Shown piece by piece: positions 12,645 to 24,300 of a stretch of 64,000 nt of DNA. Position numbers and translations under genes: made by a program. The notes under the pieces were generated by a model. That model saw only the letters and a list, made by a program, of their open reading frames with translations. It searched no databases and was not told the DNA's origin. Position 1 is the first letter of the stretch. Each line of letters begins with the position of its first letter. Source of the DNA: Apostichopus japonicus (taxonomy: Eukaryota > Echinodermata > Holothuroidea > Aspidochirotida > Stichopodidae); contig NC_092582.1 in assembly GCF_037975245.1 (NCBI RefSeq), positions 9,956,001 to 10,020,000 of the forward strand, given 5' to 3'.

Positions 12645-13141
12645 TCCACTTAAGCTAAATTGTATTTTACTTAAGTAGAATTGAATTTTACTTAAGTATA
12701 ATGCAATTGTATTCTACTTAAGTAAAATACAATTCTACTTAAGTAGAATACAATTAAGCTTAAGTTAAATTCAATTTCACTTAAGCTTAATTGTATTCTA
12801 CTTAAGTAAAATACAATTTTACTTAAGTAAAATGCATTTAGATTAAGTGAAAAAGAATGACACTTTTACTTAAGCTAAATTAAATTTTACTTAAGTAGAA
12901 TTGTATTTTACTTAAGTAGAATACAATTAAGCTTAAGTGAAATTGAATTTAACTTAAGCTTAAAAGAAAGTGGTAATTTTACTTAAGTGGAATACAATTA
13001 AACTTAAGTAAAATGCAATTCTACTTAAGTGCAATTCATTTTACTTAAGCTAAATTGTATTCTACTTAAGTGCAATTCATTTCACTTAAGCTTAATTGTA
13101 TTCTACTTAAGTGGAATTAATTCTACTTAAGTAGAATAGAG
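12645..13141. repeat. CTTAAG unit array, right block
   Basis: Same unit family as the left block, in inverted overall order, with about 25 CTTAAG-centred units. Confidence 0.95.
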
Positions 13142-13174
13142 AGGTAAATGTTAAAACGGCTTGCCATAGGAACA

Positions 13175-14385
13175 GGCGCAGATCTGAACAAATCGTGTTT
13201 TCAAGCTATTTTTCTTTTGCGGTGATTGTGGACACTGTCTGTCTGTCCTTGAAAGAATTACTTAGATGATTTATTTTTTCTTTCACAGCGAATAGCTGGC
13301 AATAAGACAACCAAATATTGGTAGAGCAATTAATTTTTTGGCTAATCGTATTTCTGAGGTCACTGTGCGGTTAACATGCTGTTTTTTCCTATATCCATTT
13401 ATCCGTTGTAGCATTATAAGTATATGGGAAAGGTAAAACTCTGATTTCGAAATTCCTGCCATGCCGCGTTTGGAGCCCGTTGTATCGAATGCAATTGGTA
13501 TATGATGGTTACTTTGTCAGACGGTATATGGAGGGTACGGTATAACGGTGTCTCGGTCTACGGGTACTCTATAGTATAGTAACACAATCTGCAAACATAT
13601 ACATGGGGAAGTTACAGGCTTTAACAGATACGTCCCGCTGGCTTAAGACAATTGAAAGAAGAATAAGAGGAGAGAGATGATCATGAACAGATAGTGCATC
13701 AATCAATCCAACTTGTATATATACTGAATATAACTTGGTTATTCAAGCAAGCAAAAGTAGAGGGCGCTATAATCCCTGTGATTTCCACTACATGCATTCA
13801 TTCGTCTATATCGACATAACACCGACAAGTCCTGAATACAGTGTATTGTCACTGAAATGCTAGGAATACAAAAAAAGAAGAAGAAGACCAAAACAAAAAG
13901 GATGGAAATAACAAGCAAAAGGTCTGAGAATATGGTATTGGCTGCCCGCGATCCTTTCCTACTTTCTTCGTTGTCACAAATAGTCACAAAACTGCAGAAG
14001 AGAATCTCTCCCTGTATCTGACGATGAGATCAAAACAAGACCCTGTCAACACTGTATATATCTTAGTATTACAATAGGGGCTGGGTGCGATGAATACAAC
14101 AAAACGATGGTTGACACCAGGAAGTAGATATTCGATACTCATCGAATGAATAGTTACGGACAAGCACTATAGCAGTAACTATAGCATTTGACCGGGAAGA
14201 CAACAAAGTGCAAAACCCGAAAACACTTCCATTAATCGACGACAAATTGACCCTATTGACGGTTGGTCTCAATAAACATGTAAATAACGAATTTCTACTG
14301 ATTCCTTTGCCGATATCGATATGAGTCGATGCGATTGGGAAATTATGTGTGTGTGTGTGTGTGTGTACATCAGTTGTGACCGTTT
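13175..14385. other. No gene recognised
   Basis: No exon with supportable splice sites or family similarity. A (TG)n tract of about 22 bp lies at 14,346-14,367. Confidence 0.5.
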
Positions 14386-15380
14386 GGCTTGTGAACACGA
14401 TAACTCTTGAAATCATGAAATAATTTCATACTTGGTAAGTGACTGCATCTTCGTGAATTCAAGAACCCCATTGCTTTTAACGGAGGTCAAAGGTCATCTT
14501 GGAGTCAAAACCTTGATAGCACTATTCCTCCCTAAATGAAGTTTGGGTGGGCTCTGTACTTAGTATATAGGCCCAGTATGTTAAGCATAATAACCCGTAG
14601 TTGCTCATGGAGGTCTAAGGCCATTTCAGGTCAACAGAGGTCAAAAGCTGAAAACGCAGTAACACTGAGTGGTACGAAATGTGCAGCTTGGATGAACTTC
14701 TTAGTTGGAATATGGATCCAGTGTCTGGATGAAAGGAACCCTAGTCAATATTTGTGTGGGGTCAGAGATGTCATATAGGCCTAGTCCTAAAACTTTGTAA
14801 AAACACGAACTAGAAAGTAAAGCTTTTATAAATAAATTTCATATACCCGGGTATGGCGATTTGCTTAAGTAGACACAAGAATCCTATCGGTGTATAATTC
14901 TGTCGAGGTCGTGGGTCATTTGAGGTCAACACAGGTCACCAGAGTTCAAGGTATGAAAACCCTGTCAAAACAGTATCCCCAAAAGAAAAGAAAAATTTGG
15001 CTACAATTTCTACTTGGTATATATAATCCTAATGGTTTTAGTATAGGGTCTGAACATAATTTAAGGACGCCAGTGGTCAAATTGTGAACTTTTGTATTTA
15101 AAAACACGATAATTCTAAAAGTAAGCTTGAATCAAAACGCATACGTGGTATGTGAATCCACGTTAGTAAGTATTTACAAGAATCCTAGTTTTGATTCCTT
15201 GCCGAAGGCAAAAGGAATCTATGCTACGGTGATGGCGTGTTTGGGCGTGTATGTGTGTATGTATGTATGTGACACTTGCTTGTAAACACGGTAACTCAAA
15301 AGTTAATGGTGATACTTGGTATGTGGATCCGTCTTATTGAGTGCCAGAAGCCAACTATTTCTGTGAAGTTCAATGGTCAT
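14386..15380 (+). repeat. Degenerate tandem/dispersed repeat with AGGTCA direct repeats
   Basis: Four diverged copies of a phrase AAACACGATAACTCnAAA followed by TACTTGGTATGTGnATCC occur near 14,392, 14,801, 15,099 and 15,284. Between them are GGTCA-rich stretches. Three perfect direct repeats of AGGTCA are present: spacing 1 at 14,484-14,496, spacing 4 at 14,628-14,643 and spacing 4 at 14,923-14,938. This looks like an old repeat array, not a gene. Confidence 0.65.
14484..14496 (+). promoter_or_regulatory. Perfect DR1 nuclear-receptor-like site
   Basis: AGGTCA-A-AGGTCA. By known specificity DR1 is bound by RXR-containing dimers, COUP-TF or HNF4-type receptors. There is no evidence here that it is used; it is embedded in a repeat. 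Confidence 0.4.
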
Positions 15381-15383
15381 TTG

Positions 15384-15462
15384 CACCCGATACACACAGA
15401 GAACAGTTACTACTGTAATTCTTAAAGTTTTGTACCAAAGTAAGAACTGGATCGTGCTATAG
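15384..15462. mobile_element. Single-arm remnant of CACCCGAT hairpin family 1
   Basis: CACCCGATACACACAGAGAA, then TTACTACTGTAAT and AAAGTTTTGTACCAAAGTAA, matching one arm of the hairpin at 10.9-11.2 kb. It stops at a GC-rich G-run, so the second arm is missing. Confidence 0.75.
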
Positions 15463-17452
15463 CTGGTTGGGGCGGGGGCGGGGGGGGGGGGTGGGGGTGT
15501 ACACACCCCTGGATCCACGCCTGGTTCTCACTTACGAAATGATTCCCACACGCGAAGAAAGTGTTGCTTAACGCTCGACAAATTTACGACTCCCTTGTTT
15601 GGGTTTTAAACTACAAATTATGACCAGTTACTTTCATTTTTGTATTATATCTTTCAAAAAAATTTCAACCCTTGTCAGCTTCTTTGAACTTTTTCATGTG
15701 TTTAAATTATGAACAATTTCAGCCAAAACTATGAATTACCTAACATTTTTAAATAGTTCTTGTAATGGTTGCAGTCACTTTGCGTATCAACAAACTGACC
15801 TTGAGGTTACGAAGACATGAGAAACATAAATTCAAACAATAAATTTCGAAAATAGTTGAAACTTTGTTATGAACTGTGGCCTTGCGATCCAGCCCCGACC
15901 TCAAAGTTAACATTTTCCTTTTATGAAATGTAATCGTCTCTTTTAGACAACACTTGTAGTTTGCTATAATGATGCAACGAATCTAAATATCCGGCAATGG
16001 TGCCTTGATAGACACTGTTCAAGAGTGCTTAAAGGTAACACAAAATGTTTTTGCAGTTAATATATAGTAAATAAATATTGATCAAAATGTGGCAGTTAAC
16101 GATAACCGGAGTTAAGGCTCACAAGTACACAAAATTAAGATTCTGTACATGCGCTGGGGTATTTCTACAGAAGCACCTTTCTCAGCTTCAGTGTGTTCCG
16201 GGAAACGCAAGGCGGTTTAAGACAACAAGGTCCCATGGGATCCGTGAAAAAAATAAAGACGTCGGAATATAGAGATGTCGGAACATAGAGATGTCGGAAC
16301 ATATATGTAACCGCACAAAGTACAGTACGCATATGAAGTTACTCTTGATAAGATTAACTGAACCAGTGACCCTCTCCCTCCCCATGTATAGAATATACTA
16401 CAGATATTCAAGTGCACAAAGTACAGTATTCATATGAAGTTACTCCAGATAAGGGTAACTGAGTCGCAGGATGATTCCATGCAACGGATACGTGTATCGG
16501 TAGCAACATATTTGGAAGACTTCATTCAGGCAACTTCCTTCTTTATCTTTAAAGAAACGAAAACACAAACAACACAACAATTACAATTGCGATAAAAAAC
16601 AAACTGACAGTCTGCTAAACATTAAATCTTCAACAACGTATACCTGCATATAGTATCTATAACTGGGGATTACCGCGTGGGCAGCCGGTATTCATAGCTG
16701 GTACAGCAACTATTGTTCATGTCGGGTATATCCATAGGCCTATACTTAAAAAATAAAACAACTAGATACGACTTCATTTTAGAATCGCGTATTAAAGAAC
16801 TCGCACTAAATGTTTGGTTACAGCAACTTCTGTTCATGTCCCAAAACCGTGCATCGGTAATTACTACTTTGTGTTCGTAACACGGTAACATGTGCTACAG
16901 AACTCACATGAACAGTAGTTACTGTACCAGCTATTGGGAGACATGTGCAGATGGTTAAAATCACGCGATGTTTTTTTTGTGTCTGGTTTTTGTTTAATAT
17001 TAAATATCATGGACTGACATACCCTGACCTTAGAATCATATGAAGTGCTTAAAACATGTGAAAATAAAAACCATTTATTTATGTATATTTTCAAGCAATG
17101 TTTTCAATAAACCCTTTGGAATTCCACAAAGAACAGATTGCTATAAATTCCTGTTTGGCGGCAGTCTGTATAGTTATGGTATTCATTCAAAGTTTATTTT
17201 AATACGTCCAGTATGCTCTTTTTTACGTTTTCGCGTCAATTATTTTAAAACTGCATTATAATGACTTGTTTCACTTTCACACGGTTAGATTAAAAGCTTT
17301 AACTATTAGATTGAAATCAAATGAGTTAGAGTGAACGATGAACTCTATCAAATAAGAGTGAGACTGTAGGTATTCTGTAACCATCAATTTGCACACGTTG
17401 AACCTGACAGGTGTAAGTTGTAACTTTCCTTTTCTTTTCAATCCTTTTCCAG
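15463..17452. other. No gene; spacer with small repeats, upstream intron of the CELSR-like gene
   Basis: It includes a 17-bp unit (GATGTCGGAACATAGA) repeated three times around 16,260-16,302. A roughly 45-bp phrase (GCACAAAGTACAGTA, then CATATGAAGTTACTC) is repeated 100 bp apart at about 16,313 and 16,414. A hairpin element lies near 16.7-16.94 kb. The 3' end carries the pyrimidine tract and CAG acceptor of the first recognised exon. Confidence 0.6.
16684..16940. mobile_element. Hairpin MITE related to CACCCGAT family 2 (decayed)
   Basis: ATAGCTGGTACAGCAACTAT at the left pairs with the inverted TAGTTACTGTACCAGCTAT at the right (about 16,912-16,930). Inner phrases ACCGTGCATCGGTAATTACT and ACACGGTAACATGTGCTACA match the copy at 36.8 kb. 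Confidence 0.65.
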
Positions 17453-18315
17453 AGAACACAAAAACGTTGAACTACAGATTAAAGGATAAGGAACTACGCA
17501 AAGCTTCCAGCGATGTCTTTCCATTCAGTGTTGCCAAGACGACGGGTGAGATCACACTCAAGGCACCAATCAACAACGAAACAGAACAGTTTGAATTTAA
17601 AGTAGAAGCTTACCTTTCAGGAAACAAAAAGACATCCCAAAAGACGACTGTTATCATATCCGTCGACCGATCGCCAATACAGTTTTCCTTTGGGTCAGGA
17701 TTGTTTCAAGGACACATTGAAGAAAACAGTTATGGTGACGTCAACGTGACGTTAGACCTCGTCGGTGTCGACCAGGACGGCGGATTTATACGATATGAAA
17801 TCGAAGAGACACTACCCGATGTCTACCCCAGTCGATTCGGTATTGACCCTTCCGGACGTCTCTACGTTCGCTACCCGCTCGACCGAGAGGACATTGAACT
17901 TTATTACGTATCAATAAGTGCCTCACAAGATGGTAACGTGGCTGAAGCCATGGTAATGATTCACGTCATGGACCAAAATGACAATCCGCCATATTTCCTT
18001 TACGATCAACTGCGCATGTCAGTTTTCGAAAATGTCAATCTGACTCTTGGCGGGAATACGTACGTGACAGCTTACGATGACGACACAGGCGAGAATGCAG
18101 AAGTCAGATACGAACTTGTAACCGGGGGTCTTGGTATGATTTACGTAGATCCCAAGAAGGGACAATTGTATAACAGTGTCGACCTGGACTACGAGAAAGT
18201 ACGTCGATTCAAACTGAACATTGCGGCTTACTCTGGGGAACTTCGTACGACTTGCAGGGTGTTTCTGTTTATCCGAGATATGAATGATAACCCGCCAATC
18301 GTGAACGATTTTGAA
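17453..18315 (+). CDS. CELSR: CELSR-like exon 1 in window: EC6 (part), EC7, EC8
   Basis: The acceptor is the pyrimidine tract ending TTTTCCAG; the donor is GAA|GTAAGT. The exon opens with two bases of a split codon, so at least one coding exon lies upstream. It encodes about 287 residues: the later part of one cadherin repeat, a second repeat (IEENSYGD, VDQDGGFIRYEI, LDREDIELY, DQNDNPPYF) and a third (FENVNLT, DDDTGENAEVRYEL, LDYEKVRRF, DMNDNPPIV). The junction between the first and second repeats reads VDRSPIQF and lacks the DxNDNxP calcium motif. Sequons for N-glycosylation occur at NNET, NVTL and NLTL. Confidence 0.93.
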
Positions 18316-21300
18316 GTAAGTAAAACCATTTGTGTATGAAACCCATTAAGGCTTGACTGATATATCGGATTTAAACTGAATTTGGTGATCGATGAATGTG
18401 GTGTACAAACTGGAAATTAATGGGAATATAGGATCCATGAAAAGCTAATATATTACTATAAGATCAGAAAACAAACACGGCATCGGACACGATGAAATTC
18501 AGGCACGCCCACTACCCTCACTGTTGGGGTGGACCAAACTCTAAATCCCCAAGTAATTAAGGTAGGGGCTGAAACCTTATAGGAACAGAGGAGAGAGAGA
18601 TTTTAATGAAGGAGGCGGTTTTGTTCCTGGTGTCGTTAAAATCGACTCGCATGCAGGGGAATCAATGGGACTTCCCCAATGAATTTTTTTAACGTCCATT
18701 AAGTGGTGCATTCTGAGGCATATATCCACTCTAAACACAAAAGAGTGAATTTCACTCCAAACGAGTGAAAATTCACTCTTTTGTTTCTAGAGTGTATCTA
18801 GTGTATAACAAAATATAAAGGCAAGGAGTGGGCTAATTCTTGCCCGACTAGGCTGAATGTAAAAAAAAAAAATCAGAATCCGACTGAACGTTATCCCCAA
18901 TCTGTAGACGATGCAGGTGCGGGTGGGGTGGGGGGGGGGGCTGGATGGTCCAACACTCCACTGAGTGAAGTCTCAAGACGTATCACTGTTTATGAAAGTT
19001 ACTAATGGTGAAATGAATGAGTTATGCTATGGTATATTGTGTTTTTTGCCCAGCTCATTTCGCACAGGGACTGAGGCGGGTTTCATGACACTCACATAGA
19101 TCATTATGCCAAATGAGAATGGGGGTATGGGGAGGCCTAACATATTCCTTTGTTTATAGTTAGTCCCGTTACGTCCACACCCATCCATCTCTCACCCTCT
19201 CTCCCTCCCCCCCCCTCTCTCTCTTTCAAATGTTCACGGTTTCGAACAATATTGTATTAATGTTGTTATCAATGTTCTATACAATTTTACATTTCTTAAA
19301 AAAAAATACCCATTTATTTTCTCGTAATTCAGGTAATTTACAATGGGCGGCCAAACACACTGGGAGGTGCAGAGGTCGCTACGATACCAGCCAGAGACCC
19401 GGATGAGACCGGAATATTAAGGTTTGGTCTTTTGTCAGATGACGGTGATCCTACCAGAGGATCATTGGATCGAGATTATATTCAGGTGGATTCAACCAAT
19501 GGGATGATCACGATCAGTCCAAGGATTCAGAACGTTCGAGATATAGATGTTGATATCGATGTCGGCGTTTATGTTTTTGGTAAAAACTACTACTAAATAA
19601 AAACTAAACAAAAACCCTACAAAACAGACAAAAAAGCAAAAACAAAGCAACACAACACAAATAAAAGACAAATTGTGAATATATAGGGCCTATACCCCAA
19701 CAAGAACTAATTAATTAGATATTCATAGATATAAATTAACACCTTGACAACAGGTAGGCTAACCGTTTCGACACAGAAATATGTTTGTAAAGTACTACAG
19801 TAATACGAGTATATATATACAACAGTGAACTAGCCTGTATACCATAAATATTCCTACTATAATACAACAGTAATGGTATACATATAGGCAGTGTGACATA
19901 TATAGTCAGTAATGTACAATTATCATAATTGTTTTACTATATATACACAGTAATAAACGACATTAACCAATACAAATTATACAGTGTTAATATAGTAATC
20001 TATAACAATGATAATATAACAGTAATGGCATAGGCAGTAGGATATAATAAAGATGTCTATATTTAGTAATTACGACATTAATCAACAGTGATAATACAGT
20101 AATCATACAGTAATATAGTCTAACAATGATAATATAACAGTAATGGCATAGGCAATAGGATAAAATAAAGATGTCTATATTTAGTAATTACGACATTAAT
20201 CAACAGTGATAATATACAGTAATCATATACAGTAATATTATAGTAGAACTATACGATAATACAACGTGAGTGATACTATACAGAAACACAACATGAATAG
20301 AATATAGTAAAACTGTATTAATACTATATTGACTATAAAGTAATCTAACATAAATACCCTCGTCATAATGCTAATATGTCACTATAGTCTGGGATGCAAA
20401 GAATGACAACTCTTTATTCTTTTTCGACTTATCTTGTTGGCCATAACAGCCCGAATATTAACAAACAATTCCAAAATAATCGATGAGTTTATTTGCCGCC
20501 CTCTTCACCTCTCCCTACCCCCTCTCCTGTCCCCCCTCCCTATCCACTTCCCCCTTCCCTTACCATTCTCACTTTCAAAAAATCGACAGGATTTACAGCT
20601 CTTATATTCTAAATATAACGGTACAGAGTACGTTTCTTTCTTCTCGATATCCATATATATTGGCTGTCGAGGGAATATCGTACTGATGTAGGCATGCCAC
20701 TTGGGTTATAAATATAATCGTGCTCATATAGACAGGTTAACCTTACCTCGGTAAATATTTACATTTACGCAGTAAATTATTACTTATTGGGGTACGGGTA
20801 TTTGTCTATAAATAGAATTTATAATATGGTATATTTACCTCTCCGAGTCTGCAGTATATAAACTTTCGCGTTCAACCGAAACGTTTAATTACGCAATATT
20901 GTTTATCTCTTCCTTAAAAAAAAATTGCAATAAGATATAAATACCATCCAACATAATTTTCACATAAATTGGTATTCCCATTCCTATTAAAGTTATTAAA
21001 GGTAATGAACAAACAGTTTCAGCATGCTGTATATAGAGTTATGCAAAGTTTCAAATGTCCTTCTACTGGGAGTTACTACCATACAAAATATTATTTGTTT
21101 AAAAATTATGATAAGTTTTCTCTCTGTTTCTAAAATATTACTCGTTTGTTGTTGTATAATTTGAGTGATTTTTCTTATTGCACATTGTAGACGGAGTGCA
21201 CGCCACGTCAGCCCGTTGTCTAATCCACATGACCGGTATTACTGACCTGATGGTGGAGAACAGTGTCAGTGCTCACATATTAAATATAACAGAAGAAGAG

Positions 21301-24300
21301 TTTTTAACTAGCGGCGGGATGAAATCCTTGAGAAACGCTACACGGGACATACTGGGTGCTTCGAGTGTTACTATCTTTAATATCGAAGAATTTGTCGAAC
21401 TTGACAACCCTTTCATCAACATCTCGTTCTCTGCTAAGAAACCAAACGGGATTTTCTTCACCCCGGTTGAAATTTTGAATGCGCTTTACTTCCAGAAGGA
21501 CATGATAGAAACAATCTGTGGCTTTCATATTTCACCTGCTGAAGAAGACACGTGTGTATCAGAATTTTGTAATAAACACCAACGATGCGTTACCCGTAAA
21601 AGCCTCACATCCACGCCGGTCTCTTACGAAGCTCACCTAGATGACATTATGTTACGTTTCTACGGTATCCCACCGCTGGTAGAACATTGGTGTGAATGTT
21701 TAGATACGGCAAGGGACGGGAACTGTTCCAAAAATAATCCATGTGATGCGAGACCCTGTTTGAATAAAGGAATGTGTTACGAAGAGGAGGAGGGGTTCGG
21801 CTACGGGTGTTTATGTCCAAATGATTTCACAGGTAGGTTAAATAAACACATAATATGTGGTATGACGTTTATAACGCCTCCCGCCATATACATGCCAGTG
21901 GCGTGCACAGCATGTCAAAGATAGTGGTGTAGGGGTGGGGGTTCTTGTGTTCCCCGACTGATTTAGTTATAGGACATGAACCTTTACATGGAAAGGAAAG
22001 TCCAGAGGTTGATCCCTGAAGGTTTATAAAGAAGGAGTTGGGTTGTGGAGTCTTTGAATCCGACTATGCCATATAGGGGGTGGAATGGGGGGGGGGGGGC
22101 GGTCAACGGGTGCGTTCTGATGGAAATGTAAACTATATATTAGGTCTATGATAAGGTCTAAACGCAAGGTTGTGCTGATAATTGAAACTGCTCTAATTGA
22201 CCAGTTTTTCCTTTTCCCGCGGAAATGGCTGATCATTTGCAAGAGTTTTTGCTTACTCAGTCGAGTCACACGTCGCTGAAACATGTATAAATATTACTTT
22301 AATGCCGAGGTTGAAATGTATTGAACCATGCGTGACTAAGCTCTTGGCTTCCTGACACATTTGCATGCATGGTATTCACACTAACTAGCTTCTTGGAGAA
22401 GGCGTGTTCCATGCTTATAGGAAATAAACAAAATTTGTCAGAAGTTTACGTGATTCGATTCACGAAAGTTCTGACCTGAAGCAACGGTATTATTAATTTC
22501 AATTCCCAATCACTTATTTGCTATGCAAAATGTCCACGATTAGACCCAAAATTTAATAGATGGTACTACAAATGAGTCAACTCTTACACTGAGAATTTAT
22601 ATGAGCTTAATAATCCTGGCTTCGGGCGATCTGCAGATGAAAAGACACAATTTTATTTCTGGCGTTAGCTCTAGTAATCTGTTTTTTCGTTGATGTAGTT
22701 GTTGTAATGTTCATTTCTCATATTTCAGGGGTTAATTGTGAGTCAGCCACTATTACACGGAGATGCTTCCCCGGTGCGTGTGGGCCAGATGAGGAGTGCG
22801 AAAATCTCCCCACGGGCAGTTTCCACTGTGTCTGTAAGAGACGGTCTGGATGTCCCAATGATAACACATGGTACTTTCCTAAAGGAGCTTACCTCGCATT
22901 CCCGAGTTTACGTCGCAAGGCTACCATGAAGGTATCTCTACAGTGAGTATATAGCTAGTTAGCATATGTACAACCACAGTGACAAGGTATAGGACTATAT
23001 GCATGGTGTAGCATATTACTATAGCATGAGTCGGGTAGCAAAAATCGGACCCGGATACCCATTATCATTACCCGATCGGGTAGCTGGTACCCGAACCTCA
23101 GGAGCAAATATTGAACTAAAAAAAAAACAATCGCGGAACTAACCAAACACAATGTACACTATAAATAAATGGCAGATTCGTACTGTTGCTATTGCGATGG
23201 AATCGAAGGTTCCATTTTTGAGTAGTTTTCACCGGTATATTTTCGTTTTCGATGGTGAGTGATTTCATCCACATACGAAAAAATTGATTAAGAATGGCAA
23301 AATCTTCAAATATATAATTAAAACAACCATCTACAGTACATGAAAGTTATTTCATGAAATTAATTAGCTGTATATACGTGTTTTGATTAATCAAAACATG
23401 CACACCTTCGGAATTATTGAACTCATGAAAGCACTCGCGTAGCAGTTACGCGATTTTATTAACGAGTACCCGTTTTGTGCGTTTCGATTCGGGTACCCGA
23501 ATGTTCCGTCGGGTACCCGGGTACCCGACTCAGGCCAACATTTGAATAGGAAATTCGTTGAAGTTATTGGTTATTTTTAGAACTGTTTTCAGCCAAATTA
23601 ATGTGACAAAAATTATTTTTATTCTATACATTCGATTGAGCAGAGTTATATTAAATCTTATATCGATTGAAACTTAATTACCATCCTTCGTGATGACAAA
23701 ATAAAAATTTGTTAACAAAATCGCGACATGAACCTAGTAATCCCAAAACAAAAATGACATATTAAGTAATGGACATATAGGCGTATAGATTATAAAAGGA
23801 AAAAAAAATGAATTTGATTTGCGGGATGGTTCGGGGTCACTTTGAAAAATCCAGCAAGTTCTATTCTGTTTAATAAAAAAACGTAAATTAAAGGGGGCAT
23901 TTTGACGTAATATTTCTGTGGCACGCCGTTTGTGAAATATAACAGTGTTTAAGGCTAAAATAACGGAAAACGTTATTTATAATGTACATTCATCGTTAGT
24001 GAGCTTTCATTGCCCGTTCTCTAAAATAACAGAACATTATGAACATCCCTAGTCGTTGTAGCAATCCAGTTGAACGTACTTTTAATTGCATAGCGTCAAT
24101 TAAGAATAAACTGTGTTTAATTGTGGGTATAATGACTTGACACCCATTATTTGACCTTTGTGTGAATGCACAATGATACTTTATTACCGTTTTGTATATC
24201 ATTTACCACGCATCGGGCACTGTCAATTTACATGTTTATTGTAAAAAAGTTACTCAAAGGTTTATGGGTTATATTCACGTTAGGTGGTTTAGGTGTCTAC

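Larger units (their letters stand above)
11276..13168. mobile_element. Long-TIR foldback element built of CTTAAG-centred units
   Basis: The ends are TATGGCAAGCCGTTTTAAC and its exact reverse complement. They are followed inward by about 100 further bases of nearly perfect inverted repeat, so each TIR exceeds 100 bp. The 6-bp sequence GGAACA directly flanks both ends (11270-11275 and 13169-13174), as expected for a target duplication. Both subterminal zones consist of dozens of about 20-bp units such as TTCTACTTAAGTAAAATAC, each centred on the palindrome CTTAAG. The middle (11,746-12,607) is ordinary single-copy-looking sequence. A third copy of the terminal motif sits inside at 12,608-12,635. 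Confidence 0.88.

Noticed and set aside
1-17452. Upstream CELSR cadherin exons within the window
   Set aside because: I looked for DxNDNxP, LDRE and similar cadherin words in frames with splice sites and found none; short exons could still be missed.
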